Shown here one piece after another: positions 1-9,226 of a stretch of 64,000 bases of DNA. This DNA is from Kribbella steppae. GTDB lineage: Bacteria; Actinomycetota; Actinomycetes; Propionibacteriales; Kribbellaceae. How positions within the stretch are numbered: the first letter of the stretch is position 1; each line of letters opens with the position of its first letter. Location: the NCBI RefSeq assembly GCF_004342025.1, contig NZ_SLWN01000014.1, positions 1-64,000 of the forward strand, in the 5' to 3' direction. The notes under the pieces are model-generated. The model had not been told where the DNA came from. It worked only from the letters and a program-made list of their open reading frames with translations, and made no database searches. The position numbers and the translations under genes are program-made.

Positions 1-1409
1 GGCCTCGCCCGAACCACAGAGAGACGGCGTCAGCGGGCAACCACCCCCATTTTCAGCCCGGAACGGGCCGCCCCGACAGGGAGGATCGGAGACTACTGCC
101 CGTACCGCAGACCCGGATGGAGCGGGTGCTGGCCGACCGCGCCGCCGAGCTGGGCGTCGAGGTCCGCAGAGGCCACGAGCTGACCGGGCTGTCCCAGCAC
201 GCCGACGCCGTCACCGTCGAGGTCGTCGGCCCGACCGGGCGTTATGAGATCAGCAGCCGCTACGTGGTCGGGGCAGACGGCGCACACAGTACGACGCGCA
301 AACTCGCCGGCATCGAATTTCCGGGCGCGGCAAGCGATGACATCGTCACCCGCATCGCAGAAGTCGCCGTACCCAATGAGTTCGTCGACCCCGCCACCGG
401 TGGGCTGAACCTGCCTGGCTACGGCCACATCTCACCGATGTATCACCGCACCGAACGGGGGGTCTTCGCCCACGCGCGGTTTCCGTCCCGACCGGATCTG
501 GTGTTCACGGTCGAGTGGGCCACAGACGGGATCGATACCGACGCACCGTTGAACCTCGAGGAGGTTCACGACAGCATCTACCGGGTCATGGGCGCGGACC
601 TGCCGCTGCGACCACCCGAAGGTCGAGGGCCGCATCGGCTGGACCGGTCGATCGGCGTCAATACCCGCCTGGCCGACCGGTATCACGACGGCCGGGTGCT
701 GCTCGTCGGCGACGCTGCCCACGTGCACTTCGTGATCGGGGGGCCGGGACTCAACCTCGGCCTGCAAGACGCGATCAACCTCGGCTGGAAACTGGCGGCT
801 GTGATCCACGGCTGGGCGCCTCCCGGGCTGCTGGACACCTACGGCGCCGAGCGGCGGCCGGTCGGTGAGCGAGTCGCCATGCACAGCCAGGCCCAGCTCG
901 CTCTGCTGGCCCCCGGCGCCGAGGTCACGGCATTGCGCGAACTGTTCACCGAGCTACTACGTGACCAGCACACCGCGGCGCACATCGCGAACATGATGGC
1001 AGGCGCGGACATCTGCTACGACATGGGAACCGAGAGCACTCACACGCTCATCGGCCGCTGGGCTCCCGACTTGCTCCTCGACACCGGCAACGGCCCGGTC
1101 CGGCTCGCCGACCTGACCACCACCGCTCGGCCACTGCTGGTGGACTGCACCGAAAACGCTTGCCTTGCAACGGAAGCCGACGGATGGCGCGACCGCATCG
1201 ATATCGTCACCGCGCACACCAGCAACACCGCGGCCACCGGTCTGCTGCTGCGCCCGGACTGCTACATCGCCTGGGCCACCGACTCCCCGGACCCAGGCCC
1301 GCACGAGCGCGAATCGATGCGCACCGCCCTCACCACCTGGTTCGGCACCGCCCAGCGGCCGTCACAGCGTCGTCCCGTCCCGCCCCGAAGCGCAGCCGGC
1401 CCGCGGTGA
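1..1409 (+). CDS. FAD-dependent aromatic-ring monooxygenase, 5' end cut by window edge
   Basis: Flavin-dependent hydroxylase of the PheA/TfdB/Rox type, expected to use NAD(P)H and O2; the substrate is unknown. The frame starting at base 3 is open to the window edge and already reads as protein before the first ATG at 117, so the true start and the N-terminal dinucleotide-binding glycines lie outside. Visible marks are YVVGADGAHS, and the FAD-contact motif GRVLLVGDAAHVHF followed by GPGLNLGLQDAINLGWKLA. The C-terminal thioredoxin-like region is present. In GDAAHVHF the usual Pro-Pro after the His is replaced by Phe-Val. It stands upstream of, and convergent with, the SCO6745-like gene. The family is secure; the substrate is not. 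Confidence 0.85.
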   Translation, partial: PRPNHRETASAGNHPHFQPGTGRPDREDRRLLPVPQTRMERVLADRAAELGVEVRRGHELTGLSQHADAVTVEVVGPTGRYEISSRYVVGADGAHSTTRKLAGIEFPGAASDDIVTRIAEVAVPNEFVDPATGGLNLPGYGHISPMYHRTERGVFAHARFPSRPDLVFTVEWATDGIDTDAPLNLEEVHDSIYRVMGADLPLRPPEGRGPHRLDRSIGVNTRLADRYHDGRVLLVGDAAHVHFVIGGPGLNLGLQDAINLGWKLAAVIHGWAPPGLLDTYGAERRPVGERVAMHSQAQLALLAPGAEVTALRELFTELLRDQHTAAHIANMMAGADICYDMGTESTHTLIGRWAPDLLLDTGNGPVRLADLTTTARPLLVDCTENACLATEADGWRDRIDIVTAHTSNTAATGLLLRPDCYIAWATDSPDPGPHERESMRTALTTWFGTAQRPSQRRPVPPRSAAGPR

Positions 1410-1461
1410 TCGCCTCGTTCACGTGGCGGTAGCCCAGCCCGCCTCATGACCAGGTACAGCT

Positions 1462-2283
1462 CTAGTAGCCGACAGAGTTGATCGTTGCCGCGAGCGGCTC
1501 GAGGTCGGCGATGAGCTGGTCCACCTCGCCCGGCTCCAGGCCGTCGTACGCCGGAGCCGCGAGGGCGTCGGTGACCGACTCGATGCGATCCTTGGTCTCG
1601 CGCCCGGCGGCGGTGAACCCAGCCGAGGCATCGACGAGACCGCGAGCGCGCAGACCGTCCACGACCGCGGCCAGTTGCGTCGGCGTGAGGGGGTTCAACC
1701 TGCCGTACTCCTCTGGCTTCATGCCCTGGGAGATCGCGTGGAGCACGTGAGCCTCCTGCCCGTCGATGCCGGCGGAGACCAGCGCGGCAAGGTGGCCGTC
1801 GCCGCGGTGCTCGCGCAGCAGCGTCGCCGCATGCCAGAGCCGGGCGACCGGCTCGTCAGGCACGGGGAGCGACCGCAGGGCGGCGTACAGGATCCGTCCA
1901 TCCATCGGCGCATTGGTCGCCACCCGGGTGGCGAGGTCGGCGGCGCGGGCGAGCGCGGGGGTGTCGGCCAAGTCGCCGAGGATGCGCCGCAGCGCTGTGA
2001 CGCTGCCTTTCTGGCGGGCGGCGAGCACGGCTTCGGGGGTGGCGATGTCCCAGACGCTCGGGATGCAGGCGGCGACCTCGCCGGGAGCGAAGTTGTAGAA
2101 GAGCGCATCCACCACCTCGGCCGGGACCCGGCCCAGCGGTGCGGACCGCGCGGCGAAGTAGCCAGGCCAGTAGCCCTCGTATCCGAGGGCCTGGAGTTCC
2201 TCGGTCGGCTCGTCGGACATGTAGGCGACGAGGTGGATTGGTTCCAGCAGTTGCTGACACAGGCGGCGCGCGATGGGTTCCAT
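1462..2283 (-). CDS. SCO6745-family protein (SalK-like)
   Basis: About 273 residues, resembling the actinobacterial SCO6745/SalK family: an N-terminal segment with LEPIHLVAYMSDE, then LGYEGYWPGYFAARSAPLG, a stretch around FYNFAPGEVAACIPSVW, and a C-terminal winged-helix-like part. The biochemical role of the family is not established. Two starts are possible. The ATG at 2283 follows AAGGA and matches where the conserved helix begins. An ATG at 2358 follows GGAGG and would add 25 low-complexity residues. I chose 2283 from the family pattern. It is a single-gene unit. Confidence 0.75.
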   Translation of the reverse strand: MEPIARRLCQQLLEPIHLVAYMSDEPTEELQALGYEGYWPGYFAARSAPLGRVPAEVVDALFYNFAPGEVAACIPSVWDIATPEAVLAARQKGSVTALRRILGDLADTPALARAADLATRVATNAPMDGRILYAALRSLPVPDEPVARLWHAATLLREHRGDGHLAALVSAGIDGQEAHVLHAISQGMKPEEYGRLNPLTPTQLAAVVDGLRARGLVDASAGFTAAGRETKDRIESVTDALAAPAYDGLEPGEVDQLIADLEPLAATINSVGY

Positions 2284-2493
2284 GCGAGTGTCCTTGGTAG
2301 AGGTTGAAGGTTTCGGGTCGGAGCCGGCGGGGGCGGTGGTGGTGTAGGTGGCGGACATCGTGACCTCCAGTGGTGAACCGACCGGCCCGTTGCTGGTCTC
2401 TCACCCTGGCTACGAACGGCCTCGACCCCGTTCGACATGCTTCCGAGAATTTCTCAAGCTTCTTTTCGTGAGTTGGGCATAGGTTTAGGCGGC

Positions 2494-3231
2494 ATGGCGC
2501 TGCGACTCGTTCAGGTGAATTTCAAAGCTCGGGATGACTCAGCGCTCGGCCGGTTCTGGGCGGACGCGCTCGACTGGGGTGTTTCCAGCTCGGAACCCGG
2601 TGCGACCAGTGTCAGGCCCGTGGGTTCCGCCTGGCCGCTCCCCGCCGCCGTCAGCGTCGATGTCATCGCCGTCCCGGACCCCGAAACAGTGAAGTACCGC
2701 GCACACATCGAACTCGCCACCACCTCCCCGGCCCATCACGCGGAGTTGGTCGCGCGCTTGGAGGAGCTCGGTGCGACGCCCGCCGACGTGGGCCTGGGCG
2801 GCTTCCCGCGGACAGCGCTGGCCGACCCGGAGGGCAACGTGTTCTGCGTCCTGGAGCCTCAGGAGATCTACCGGGACACCGGGCCGATCGCCGCGGTGGT
2901 GGTCAACTGTGCGGATCCGCGGGCCATGGCCCGGTTCTGGGGCGAGGCGATGGACTGGACCGTGCACGAGGTGACCGACGATCATGCGAGGCTGCGGTCG
3001 GCCAAGGGAGTCGGGCCGTACCTGGAATTCCTCCGCACGTCCCATCTGAAGGACAGGTGGAACCGCGTCCATCTCGACCTGCTGCCTTACCCCGTTGACG
3101 GAAAAGCGGCGGAGGTGGCCCGGCTTGAGGCGCTCGGCGCGACGCTCGCAGACGTAGGCCAGGGCGACGTACCGTGGACGGTTCTGGCCGACCCGGAAGG
3201 CAACGAGTTCTGCGTCCTCGGCCCGGCCTGA
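2494..3231 (+). CDS. Tandem VOC (glyoxalase-like) domain protein
   Basis: Two vicinal-oxygen-chelate units in about 245 residues. Each unit begins with a FW(A/G)xAxDW stretch and ends with a DPEGN(V/E)FCVL motif, so the protein is an internal duplication. Proteins of this kind are usually non-catalytic or unassigned dioxygenase/glyoxalase relatives in actinomycetes, and no substrate can be inferred. The ATG at 2494 (MALRLVQVNF) is preferred over an upstream ATG at 2437 because it fits the first beta strand, although the ribosome binding site is weak. Confidence 0.8.
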   Translation: MALRLVQVNFKARDDSALGRFWADALDWGVSSSEPGATSVRPVGSAWPLPAAVSVDVIAVPDPETVKYRAHIELATTSPAHHAELVARLEELGATPADVGLGGFPRTALADPEGNVFCVLEPQEIYRDTGPIAAVVVNCADPRAMARFWGEAMDWTVHEVTDDHARLRSAKGVGPYLEFLRTSHLKDRWNRVHLDLLPYPVDGKAAEVARLEALGATLADVGQGDVPWTVLADPEGNEFCVLGPA

Positions 3232-3363
3232 CACGCAGCCTCCCCGCCTGGCCCGCACGTTCAGGTGGCCTTTTGCTTGGGGATGATGGGAACGAGGCCT
3301 AGGGGGCGCGCGTGGATGTCAGGGACCTGCCAGCTGAACTGACTGGTCACTCAGGACCCGGCG

Positions 3364-4257
3364 ATGGGCGCGAGCTGCCGGACGAGCCGGACTTGGTCGA
3401 CGTCGGGGACTCGGGTTCCGGCGACGGCTGACGACGTGGAGGACTCGGTTGCGCGGGCGTTGGAGCATGTGGCAGGGCTCGCGTCGGGTGGGGCGGTGGA
3501 TCCTGCGTGGCGGGTGACGCTGAACTTTCACCCTGATCGGTGGGTTGGGCAACGGCTCATGGTGGACGCGCTGCTGGCCGACGGGGCATATGTGTCGCAG
3601 TTCGTCACCGGAACCGGAAACGGTGGGCTGAGTGCGCATCCCGGCGGCGAGCGGTGGCGGTGGGAGAGCAGGATGTTCGGTGGGGCGTACGACGACGCTC
3701 CCGCGCGCGTGCGACCCGTGTACGGCGCACTGAACTTCCGGCGGAAGGCGGTCGGTGGTGCGGCGCGGTTCGGGTCGGCGCATCTCCGGCTGGCTGCCGA
3801 CGTGCTGTCCCGGTCGACGTTCTGCTATCCCGACAGTTGCTTCGAGCCGGCTCTCTTCGGTGTCGCGGGGCGGATGGGTCTCGTCGCGGTGGCCGAGGCG
3901 GACGAGGTCGACGTACTCGATGACTACGTCGAGGCGCAGGTGCACGGACCGGTGCGGTTGGATCGGGATGTCGAGGCTCTGGTGCTGGATCCCAGCTATC
4001 GCGGCTCCGCGGTCGAGTCGGCGGCACGGCGGCTCTCCTGTCCGGTGGAGTGGCATCCCGGGTTTCGGCTGACCGTCGATGAGTTGCGGCGGCATCCGAC
4101 GTACCGCGGTCCGCAGTACGTCGACCTTGGCACGCGGATCGCGGTCGACGGGGTGTTGACGCCCCGGGTGATCGGTGCGGCTGTTGGTCGCCACGATGAG
4201 CAGGATCTGAAGCGGGTGTGGCACTACGTGGCGCGGTTCGGTGCAGTGGCTCCTTGA
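3364..4257 (+). CDS. DUF3626 domain protein
   Basis: About 297 residues with the DUF3626 pattern: TLNFHPDRW, then YVSQFVTGTGNGGL, GGERWRWESRMFGGAY, RPVYGALN, RFGSAHLRL and TFCYPDSCFEP. The conserved FHPDR, RFGS and DS residues look like an enzyme active site, but no activity is established for the family. The start is uncertain because the first 35 residues do not look conserved; a GTG at the VEDSVARALEHV segment is an alternative. It lies just upstream of an alpha/beta hydrolase on the same strand. Confidence 0.7.
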   Translation: MGASCRTSRTWSTSGTRVPATADDVEDSVARALEHVAGLASGGAVDPAWRVTLNFHPDRWVGQRLMVDALLADGAYVSQFVTGTGNGGLSAHPGGERWRWESRMFGGAYDDAPARVRPVYGALNFRRKAVGGAARFGSAHLRLAADVLSRSTFCYPDSCFEPALFGVAGRMGLVAVAEADEVDVLDDYVEAQVHGPVRLDRDVEALVLDPSYRGSAVESAARRLSCPVEWHPGFRLTVDELRRHPTYRGPQYVDLGTRIAVDGVLTPRVIGAAVGRHDEQDLKRVWHYVARFGAVAP

Positions 4258-4274
4258 GGTGTCAGGGTGGGGAT

Positions 4275-5036
4275 ATGGAGCTGCAGATTCCGGTGGGTGG
4301 GGGCGAGGTTTGGGCTGAGCATGTGGCTGGGCCGGGGGTGCCGGTGGTGTTGTTGCATCCGGGGGTGGGGGATTCGCGGGTGTGGGATCCGGTGATGCCT
4401 CGCTTGGTGGAGCGGCATCGGGTGGTTCGGTACGACGTCCGCGGGTATGGGCGGTCCGCGTTGCCGACGAGTGAGTTCTCGTTGGTCGAGGATCTGGTGA
4501 CTGTGCTCGATCAGCTGGGGCTCGAGCAGGTGGTACTGGTCGGGTGCAGCATGGGCGGGGATACGGCGCTCAGTCTTGCGCTGAACGATCCGGCTCGGGT
4601 GCGGGCGCTCGTACTGCTGTGTCCGGGAGTGAGTGGGTTCCCGTGGCCGGACGAGCCTGAGCTTGATGCGCAGTCCAAGGCCCTGCGCGAGGCCCGTGAT
4701 GTTCCCGGAATGGTGCAGCTCGGACTGAGCTTGTGGGCAGCAGCCGGAGCCGACGAGGCAGCGGTCGCCCAGCTGGAAGCGGCAGTGCCGGCGTGGTTCG
4801 ACCAATCGGACTACTTGCGGAAGGACCCACCGGTCTACGACCGCCTCCACGAAATCCAAGCGCCGTCCGTAGTGATGGTCGGCGACAAGGACCGCCCGAT
4901 CCTCGCCGCCGTCGCCGGTGCCGCCGCAGCCCGCATCCCCGGCTGCGAGTTCATCTGGCTACCCGGGGCCGACCATCTGCCAAGCCTTCGCAACCCGGAC
5001 CAGGTGGCCGAGACCATCCTCCGCCTGGGGAGCTAG
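4275..5036 (+). CDS. Alpha/beta-fold hydrolase
   Basis: About 253 residues. It has the oxyanion-hole region VVLLHPGVGDSRVWD, the nucleophile elbow GCSMGG (Ser as nucleophile), a late Asp in MVGDKDRPI and the catalytic His in LPGADHLPSL, the complete triad of a 3-oxoadipate enol-lactonase-like hydrolase. The substrate is unknown. The ATG at 4275 follows AGGGTGGGG, and the gene begins 17 bases after the DUF3626 stop, so co-transcription is likely. The 3' end lies 3 bases from the convergent rox stop. Confidence 0.85.
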   Translation: MELQIPVGGGEVWAEHVAGPGVPVVLLHPGVGDSRVWDPVMPRLVERHRVVRYDVRGYGRSALPTSEFSLVEDLVTVLDQLGLEQVVLVGCSMGGDTALSLALNDPARVRALVLLCPGVSGFPWPDEPELDAQSKALREARDVPGMVQLGLSLWAAAGADEAAVAQLEAAVPAWFDQSDYLRKDPPVYDRLHEIQAPSVVMVGDKDRPILAAVAGAAAARIPGCEFIWLPGADHLPSLRNPDQVAETILRLGS

Positions 5037-5039
5037 CGC

Positions 5040-6464
5040 TCAGCCGGCGGCGCCGAACCACTCGGACAGGTGGCTGTTCAGGTCCTGCTGGTCCTCACCG
5101 ACCCAGGCCACGTAGCCGTCCGGGCGCAGCAAGGCCGCGGGCAGGTCGAGCTCCTCGCTGACATCCGCGACGTACTCGACTCGATCTTCCCAGCCCGCCA
5201 CCGAGAGCCGGCCGGTCCGGTCGAGCAGCAGTCCGCGGCCGGTCTGCATCCGCTCGTAGAGACGTCCGCTTTTCAGCCCCACGTCCCGCATCCGCCGGCC
5301 GAGCAGGGCATGGCCCTCGCCGAAGTCGTAGCGGATCCCGATCCCGGTGATCTTCTCGATCAGGTACGTGTGCACCTCCTCGAGGTCCATCAGCTCCGAC
5401 ACCAGCCGACGTACCGCCTGAGGCCCCGGCTCGATCGACATCAGCTCGCTCTGAGCGCGCGTGTTGTCCAGTACGGCGGCGGCCACCGGATGCCGTTCGG
5501 TGTGGTAGCTGTCCAGCAGCCCCTCCGGCGCCCAGCCACCGACTTCGGCGGCCAGCTTCCAGCCGAGGTTGAACGCGTCCTGGATGCCGAGGTTGAGGCC
5601 CTGCCCGCCGAGTGGCGGGTGGACATGCGCCGCGTCGCCGGCCAGCAGCACCCGGCCGTCCCGATAGCGGTCCGCCAGCCGGGTGGCGTCGCCGAAGCGG
5701 GACAGCCAGCGCGGTGAGTGCACGCCGAAGTCGGTACCGGCGAACACCTGCAGCTGCTGCTTCAGCTCGTCCATGGTCGGTGGGACCGTGCGGTCCTCGG
5801 CCACACTCGCAGCGGGTACGACGACGCGGTACACGCCGTCGCCGGACGGCCCGACGCCGAACCTCAGATCGGTCTTGCGGATTTCGGTCACGACGGCGAC
5901 CACCTCCTCCAGCGGAGCGGTCAGCTCCATCTCGCCCAGCAGCCACTGGGTCTTGGGCGGTTCGCCGGGGAAGCCGATGCCGAGCAGCTTGCGCACCGCG
6001 CTGCGGCCACCGTCGCACCCGACGAGGTAGCGCGAGCGCAGCTGCGTGCCGTCGGCCAGTTCGGCGGTCACCCCGTCGTCGTCCTGGCTCACCCCGCCCA
6101 GTTCGGCGCCGCGCCGGATCTCGACGCCGAGCTCGGTGGCGTGCTCGGTCAGCAGCCGCTCGACGATGGGCTGCTGGATACCGAGGGTGAACGGATATGC
6201 GGTGTCCAGCCGGACCGTCTGCGGCTTGGCGATACCGGCGAAGTGATTACCGACCGGGTGCTGTGTGCCGAGCTCGAGGAACCGCTCCAGCAGGCCGCGC
6301 TGGTCCATCACCTCGACGCTGCGCGCGTGCAGGCCGAGCGCGCGAACCTCCTTGGTCGGCTCCGCCAACTTCTCCAGCACGAGCACGTCCACGCCGTGCA
6401 GCCGCAGCTCACTGGCCAGCATCACACCGGTCGGTCCGCCGCCCGCAATGATCACGTCAGTCAT
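5040..6464 (-). CDS. rox: Rifampicin monooxygenase-like FAD enzyme
   Basis: About 474 residues, matching the length and sequence character of Rox, which hydroxylates rifamycins at the naphthyl ring and leads to ring opening. The N-terminus has the FAD Rossmann motif IIAGGGPTG (residues 5-13). The middle has VGCDGGRSAVRKLLGI, then GRVLLAGDAAHVHPPLGGQG. The C-terminal region reads GRGLLLDRTGRLSVAGW. The ATG at 6464 gives the canonical N-terminus; a longer frame upstream is not used. A 19-bp RAE-like inverted repeat lies 60 bases upstream, which argues strongly for rifamycin-inducible control and for the rox assignment. It is a single-gene unit. The exact substrate is inferred. Confidence 0.85.
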   Translation of the reverse strand: MTDVIIAGGGPTGVMLASELRLHGVDVLVLEKLAEPTKEVRALGLHARSVEVMDQRGLLERFLELGTQHPVGNHFAGIAKPQTVRLDTAYPFTLGIQQPIVERLLTEHATELGVEIRRGAELGGVSQDDDGVTAELADGTQLRSRYLVGCDGGRSAVRKLLGIGFPGEPPKTQWLLGEMELTAPLEEVVAVVTEIRKTDLRFGVGPSGDGVYRVVVPAASVAEDRTVPPTMDELKQQLQVFAGTDFGVHSPRWLSRFGDATRLADRYRDGRVLLAGDAAHVHPPLGGQGLNLGIQDAFNLGWKLAAEVGGWAPEGLLDSYHTERHPVAAAVLDNTRAQSELMSIEPGPQAVRRLVSELMDLEEVHTYLIEKITGIGIRYDFGEGHALLGRRMRDVGLKSGRLYERMQTGRGLLLDRTGRLSVAGWEDRVEYVADVSEELDLPAALLRPDGYVAWVGEDQQDLNSHLSEWFGAAG

Positions 6465-6523
6465 CAAACCCCCACGTTTTCCAGCAGATTCTGGCTTCGG
6501 CCGACGATTCTGCAGGACCCCCC

Positions 6524-6542
6524 GGGCCTTGCGGCAAGTCCC
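6524..6542 (-). promoter_or_regulatory. Rifamycin-associated element (RAE) upstream of rox
   Basis: A 19-bp imperfect inverted repeat, plus strand GGGCCTTGCGGCAAGTCCC, with arms that pair at 8 of 9 positions around a central G. It matches the RAE known upstream of rifamycin-inactivating genes in actinomycetes as I remember it. On the minus strand the element contains TTGCCG, and a possible extended -10 (TGCAGAAT) follows about 19 bases on. This places it in the rox promoter. Confidence 0.8.
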
Positions 6543-6634
6543 CCAGTGCGATATATGTTGGATGTGGCAAGGAGATGCGCTCTCCTTGCCCTTTCCTTTG
6601 TCCTCGGCAACCTGTCGCCCGGTTCCCCCTTGTG

Positions 6635-7042
6635 CTACGCCGGTTCTGGGGTGTCCAGGGGGAAGGAGTGGTGTTCGTGGGTGACCTGCCAGCGGCCGGC
6701 TGCTTTGTGGAGTCCGATGGTCAGGCGGAGGCGGAGCGCCGGGTTGGCCTTGTGCTCGTCGGGTGTGCCGCACAGCAGTAGGGCGTAGGCGAAGGCGACG
6801 TCCTCGCCCGCGGTGACCTCGAGGGACTCCAGTGCGAAGGACGCACCCGACCGTTGCCATTCGAAGAAGCCGGGCCAGGTGTCGCGGTAGGCGTCCAGCC
6901 CGCGCACTCCGTCGTACGGCGGGGGTACGTCGAACATCACGATGTCCGGGGCGTGGTCGGCCAGAACCGTGTCCAGGTCGCCGGCGTGCACCGCGGTGAC
7001 CCAGTTCTCGATCAGCGTGCGGACTTCCTGCTCGTTCGTCAT
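6635..7042 (-). CDS. SnoaL/NTF2-like protein
   Basis: 135 residues with an NTF2-like cone fold: a starting helix NEQEVRTLIENWVTAVHAGDLDTVLADHAPDIVMFDVPPP is followed by a YRDTWPGFFEW segment and a closing strand HEHHSFPLD. Such proteins act as polyketide cyclases, isomerases or ligand binders; nothing here fixes the role. It is upstream of rox on the same strand, but a 170-base gap containing the RAE promoter separates them. Confidence 0.75.
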   Translation of the reverse strand: MTNEQEVRTLIENWVTAVHAGDLDTVLADHAPDIVMFDVPPPYDGVRGLDAYRDTWPGFFEWQRSGASFALESLEVTAGEDVAFAYALLLCGTPDEHKANPALRLRLTIGLHKAAGRWQVTHEHHSFPLDTPEPA

Positions 7043-7116
7043 GTTTCCGTCCTAGCTCGAAGAAGTGATCGTCACAGCTAGAACCCCGGCCAGGGGCGGA
7101 AACTCATCGCAAGGGA

Positions 7117-8070
7117 TCAGAAAACTTCCGCAGGCAGCCCGAACGAGTCGAAATCGGCGTCCAGGAACGAGACGACCTCGACGATCTCCGACCCGCGGAC
7201 GCCGATCACGTCCAGCCCGCCCGGGACGTACCGGTCGACGTCCCAGAGGTACGTCCCGAACGCCAACTGCCCGTTCGCCCGCGCCGGCAGGAACCGCCAT
7301 CTCTCCCGCAGCGGACCGTCCAGCAGGAACCGCCGAATCCCGGCCCGCCCCGAGAACCACTGCAGCAACGGCGGCATCGAGTACTTCGCGTCATCCGCCA
7401 GCATCGCCACGATCGCGTCGACGTTGCCGGCCTCCCACGCAGCCATGTACCGCCGTACCAAGTCACGCTGCGCAGACTCCCCCAGCTCCCGCAGCGTCTT
7501 CTGCTGAGTCGGCTGGATGGAGCTCAGCACGGAACGAGCCCGCTGCAGCGCACTGTTCACCGCGGCATCCGACGTCTCCAGCAGTTCGGCCACCTCACGA
7601 GCGGCAAATGCCAGTACGTCGCGCAGCAGCAGGACTGCACGCTGTAGCGCGGACAGGTGCTGCAGCGACGCCACAAACGCCAGTTCCACCGACTCCAGCG
7701 CCACCACCCGTGTCTCCGGGCTCAGCTCAGCAGTCCACTCCAGCCGGCTCGACGGATAAGGCTCCAGCCACTCAGCCTCGTAGGAAGCGTCCAGGTCAGT
7801 GGGCAGCTCGCGCTTCGCACGCCTCTCGATCAGAGTGAGGCACCGGTTCGTGGCGATCTTGTAGAGCCACGGCCGGATCGAACCTCGGTCCTCGTACCGG
7901 TGGAGACCGCGCCAGGCCCGGACGAGCGTCTCCTGTACGGCGTCATCCGCGTCCGCGTCGGACCCGAGCATCCGGTAGCAATGCGCATGCAGCTCCCCAC
8001 GCCACGGCCTCACCAGCTCTCCGAAGGCGTTCTCATCACCGTCTCGTGCGGAATCGAGCAGCTTACGCAT
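7117..8070 (-). CDS. ECF sigma factor with C-terminal SnoaL-like extension
   Basis: About 317 residues of the TIGR02960/SigX5-like type. Region 2 (FGELVRPWRGELHAHCYRMLGSDADADDAVQETLVRAWRG, shown in two parts: the first helix, then DADDAVQETLVRAW) is followed by region 4 (LSALQRAVLLLRDVLAF and the HTH around ETSDAAVNSALQRAR). A C-terminal NTF2-like domain follows (about residues 200-317, VRRYMAAWEAGNVDAIV). ECFs with this extension work without a classical anti-sigma factor. The ATG at 8070 overlaps the trpD stop as TAATG, so translation is probably coupled to trpD. No target promoter was recognised. Confidence 0.85.
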   Translation of the reverse strand: MRKLLDSARDGDENAFGELVRPWRGELHAHCYRMLGSDADADDAVQETLVRAWRGLHRYEDRGSIRPWLYKIATNRCLTLIERRAKRELPTDLDASYEAEWLEPYPSSRLEWTAELSPETRVVALESVELAFVASLQHLSALQRAVLLLRDVLAFAAREVAELLETSDAAVNSALQRARSVLSSIQPTQQKTLRELGESAQRDLVRRYMAAWEAGNVDAIVAMLADDAKYSMPPLLQWFSGRAGIRRFLLDGPLRERWRFLPARANGQLAFGTYLWDVDRYVPGGLDVIGVRGSEIVEVVSFLDADFDSFGLPAEVF

Positions 8071-9117
8071 TACCTGCACGCTAGCGAGTGACTGGTCCAG
8101 CGTTCCAGAGTTGCCGTGGCGTTTCCGTTGTCCACAGCCTCCCGACACCGCTCCAGACACTCTGCAAACTGCTCGAGCAGCCGCCCTTTCCCAAGCTCCA
8201 GCGTGACCAGTGCAGCCGCAGCATTCAGCAGTACGACGTCCCGCACCGGCCCTCGCTTACCGTCGACCAGACCGCGCAACACCCGCGCATTGAACGCGGC
8301 ATCACCGCCACGCAGCTCAGCCAACGAGACCGGCGCCAACCCGAGCGACCGCGGGTCGAACACCACCTCTGACGCAGAGCCGTCGTACACGACCCACATG
8401 CGCGACAGCCCGGTCGTGGTCAGCTTGTCGAGCCCGTCGTCGCCACGCGCAACCAAAGCGGACCGGCCCTGCACAGCGAGCGCTCCGGCGATCACCGGCA
8501 GCATCCGCGGGTTGGCGACCCCCACCAGTTGGTGCTGAGGGTCTGCCGGGTTCAGCAACGGCCCGAGCACGTTGAACGCGGTCGGCACCGCCAACTCACG
8601 TCGTACCACTGCCACGTGGCGCAGCGCCGGGTTGAAGCGTGGAGCGAACAGGTAGGTGAGTCCGACCTCGGCAGCGACTTGCACGGCCTCGTCGGCCGAC
8701 AGGTCGAGTGGCACGCCCCAGGTGCTCGACCAGGTCGGCAGAACCACCAGCGGACGACGACGCCGCACGGCCTCCGTGCTTGACCACAGTCACGCCAGTG
8801 GATGCCGCCACCACGGCCGCCATCGTCGAGATGTTCACCGCGCCGGTCCGGTCGCCGCCCGTCCCGACGATGTCCACGAACGGTCCGCGGATCCGCACCG
8901 GCGTTGCATGCGAACGCAGTACCGAAGCGAGGCCGGCGATCTCGTCGGCTGTCTCGCCCTTGGCCCGCAGGGCGATCAGGAACCCGGAGATCTGCGCTGG
9001 TGACGCGTCGCCCAGCACCAGTTGGTCCATCGCCCACGCGGTGTCCGCGGCCGTCAGGTCGGAGCCGGCCAGGAGCGCGGAGATGAGCCCGGACCAGGTC
9101 CGGAGTGTTGTTGCCAT
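8070..9117 (-). pseudogene. trpD: Anthranilate phosphoribosyltransferase, frameshifted
   Basis: TrpD transfers phosphoribosyl from PRPP to anthranilate, the second step of tryptophan synthesis. The first frame (from ATG 9117) carries DIVGTGGDRTGAVNIST and KHGGRAASS, the PRPP and metal-binding motifs. It breaks after LVEHLG at a run of four C (plus 8716-8719). The second frame resumes with VPLDLSADEAVQVAAEVGL and runs to the TAA at 8070-8072. Removing one G from the run restores a continuous protein of about 348 residues, normal for TrpD. The change is a single homopolymer base, so a sequence error is as likely as a real null allele. A trp attenuator lies directly upstream. Confidence 0.85.
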
Positions 9118-9162
9118 CGGCAATCCTCGGGGTGCGGGGCCACCCACGAGGAGACATGACAA

Positions 9163-9226
9163 CGGCCGCCTCGCAGGGAGACGGCCGGGTGGTTACGCGG
9201 AAGCAGGACCGTCTACTCGACGGCCC
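9163..9226 (-). promoter_or_regulatory. trp transcription attenuator (alternative hairpins)
   Basis: On the minus-strand RNA three mutually exclusive pairings are visible. Strand 1 (9219-9226, GGGCCGUC) pairs with strand 2 (9206-9213, GACGGUCC) over 8 bp with the leader stop codon at the loop edge. Strand 2 (GACGGUC) can instead pair with strand 3 (9180-9186, GGCCGUC) over 7 bp as antiterminator. Strands 3 and 4 (9178-9187 with 9163-9172) form a 10-bp terminator stem with a 5-base loop, followed by UUGUCAUGUCU. This is the classical ribosome-mediated trp attenuation layout. The downstream tract is only moderately U-rich, usual for high-GC hosts. Confidence 0.85.
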
